Made by a program: the position numbers and the translations under genes
Notes under the pieces: model-generated
What the model saw: only the letters and a program-made list of their open reading frames with translations
The model's database searches: none
What the model was told of the DNA's origin: nothing
DNA from: Bacteroidales bacterium
Lineage (GTDB): Bacteria; Bacteroidota; Bacteroidia; Bacteroidales; Dysgonomonadaceae
NCBI GenBank assembly: GCA_012518155.1
Contig: JAAYTC010000312.1
Coordinates: 1-5,372, forward strand
Direction of reading: 5' to 3'
DNA: 5,372 bases
Shown here: positions 5,242 to 5,372 of the stretch, in pieces
Position numbering within the stretch: position 1 is the stretch's first letter
Layout of the letters: each line of letters starts with the position of its first letter

Positions 5242-5372
5242 ATGGAAACGAGAAATTTAAGGAAAGAAAGAATCGGGGTCGTTTTCAGTAACAAGATGGA
5301 CAAGACCGTCACCGTTGCTGTAAAATGGAAAGAGAAACACCCTATATATGGGAAATTCGTTAATAAAACGAG
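5242..5372 (+). CDS. rpsQ: 30S ribosomal protein S17 (uS17), N-terminal fragment cut by window end
   Basis: S17 is an early 16S rRNA-binding protein of the 30S body with an OB-fold. Forty-three codons and two further bases are present from ATG 5242, about half of the usual 84-90 residues; the rest lies beyond the window. The visible part, METRNLRKERIGVVFSNKMD followed by KTVTVAVKWKEKHPIYGKF, carries the family features: the R-K-x-R-x-G-x-V entry strand, SNKMDKTV (16-23), and the basic HP.Y.K motif. The start is 9 nt after the rpmC stop, in an A-rich context with only a weak GGA upstream. No frameshift is seen in the visible part, so the truncation reflects the window edge. Confidence 0.95.
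   Translation, partial: METRNLRKERIGVVFSNKMDKTVTVAVKWKEKHPIYGKFVNKT

Noticed and set aside
4962..5312. Minus-strand open frame across the rplP-rpmC gap, rpmC and rpsQ
   Set aside because: Most of it is antisense to rpmC and rpsQ, and its hydrophobic, Ser/Leu-rich translation is what the reverse of Lys/Glu-rich genes gives.

Overview
This window is a stretch of the chromosomal translation-machinery locus of a member of the Bacteroidota, most likely order Bacteroidales. It runs entirely on the + strand. It begins inside the 3' end of fusA (elongation factor G) and continues through rpsJ, rplC, rplD, rplW, rplB, rpsS, rplV, rpsC, rplP and rpmC into the 5' part of rpsQ. The lineage call rests on three things: fusA is joined directly to rpsJ with no tuf between them; the protein sequences have a Bacteroidales character (for example S10 ending LPSGVEVEIKV, and the L22 and S17 signatures); and most genes lack a Shine-Dalgarno sequence and have A-rich start regions. 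The family within Bacteroidales is not certain.

Layout: the 3' end of fusA (1-231) is followed after 19 nt by rpsJ (251-556). A 110-nt AT-rich spacer then carries two predicted RNA hairpins, the second a 14-bp stem ending 20 nt before the rplC start. From rplC onward the genes are tightly packed (1-nt gap rplC/rplD, 4-nt overlap rplD/rplW, 6-nt gap rplW/rplB, then gaps of 20, 18, 5 and 12 nt). A 59-nt spacer separates rplP from rpmC, and 9 nt separate rpmC from rpsQ, which is cut by the window end. There are no mobile elements, RNA genes, CRISPR arrays or long unassigned stretches.

Function: apart from EF-G, every product is a ribosomal protein. S10, S19, S3 and S17 belong to the 30S subunit; L3, L4, L23, L2, L22, L16 and L29 belong to the 50S subunit. 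L4 and L22 line the exit tunnel, L23 and L29 surround its mouth, and L2, L3 and L16 lie near the peptidyl-transferase and tRNA-binding region. Co-transcription would keep their synthesis balanced.

No new gene system is visible. The points most worth a second look are regulatory: the hairpin leader before rplC; a perfect AAGGAGG Shine-Dalgarno before rplW in a lineage that rarely uses one; a good match to a Bacteroides-type promoter inside rplD; and the structured rplP-rpmC spacer. Smaller protein oddities are Met148 of L3 at the site where E. coli has a methylated Gln, a Gly/Arg-repeat tail on S3, and Gln42 in S10.
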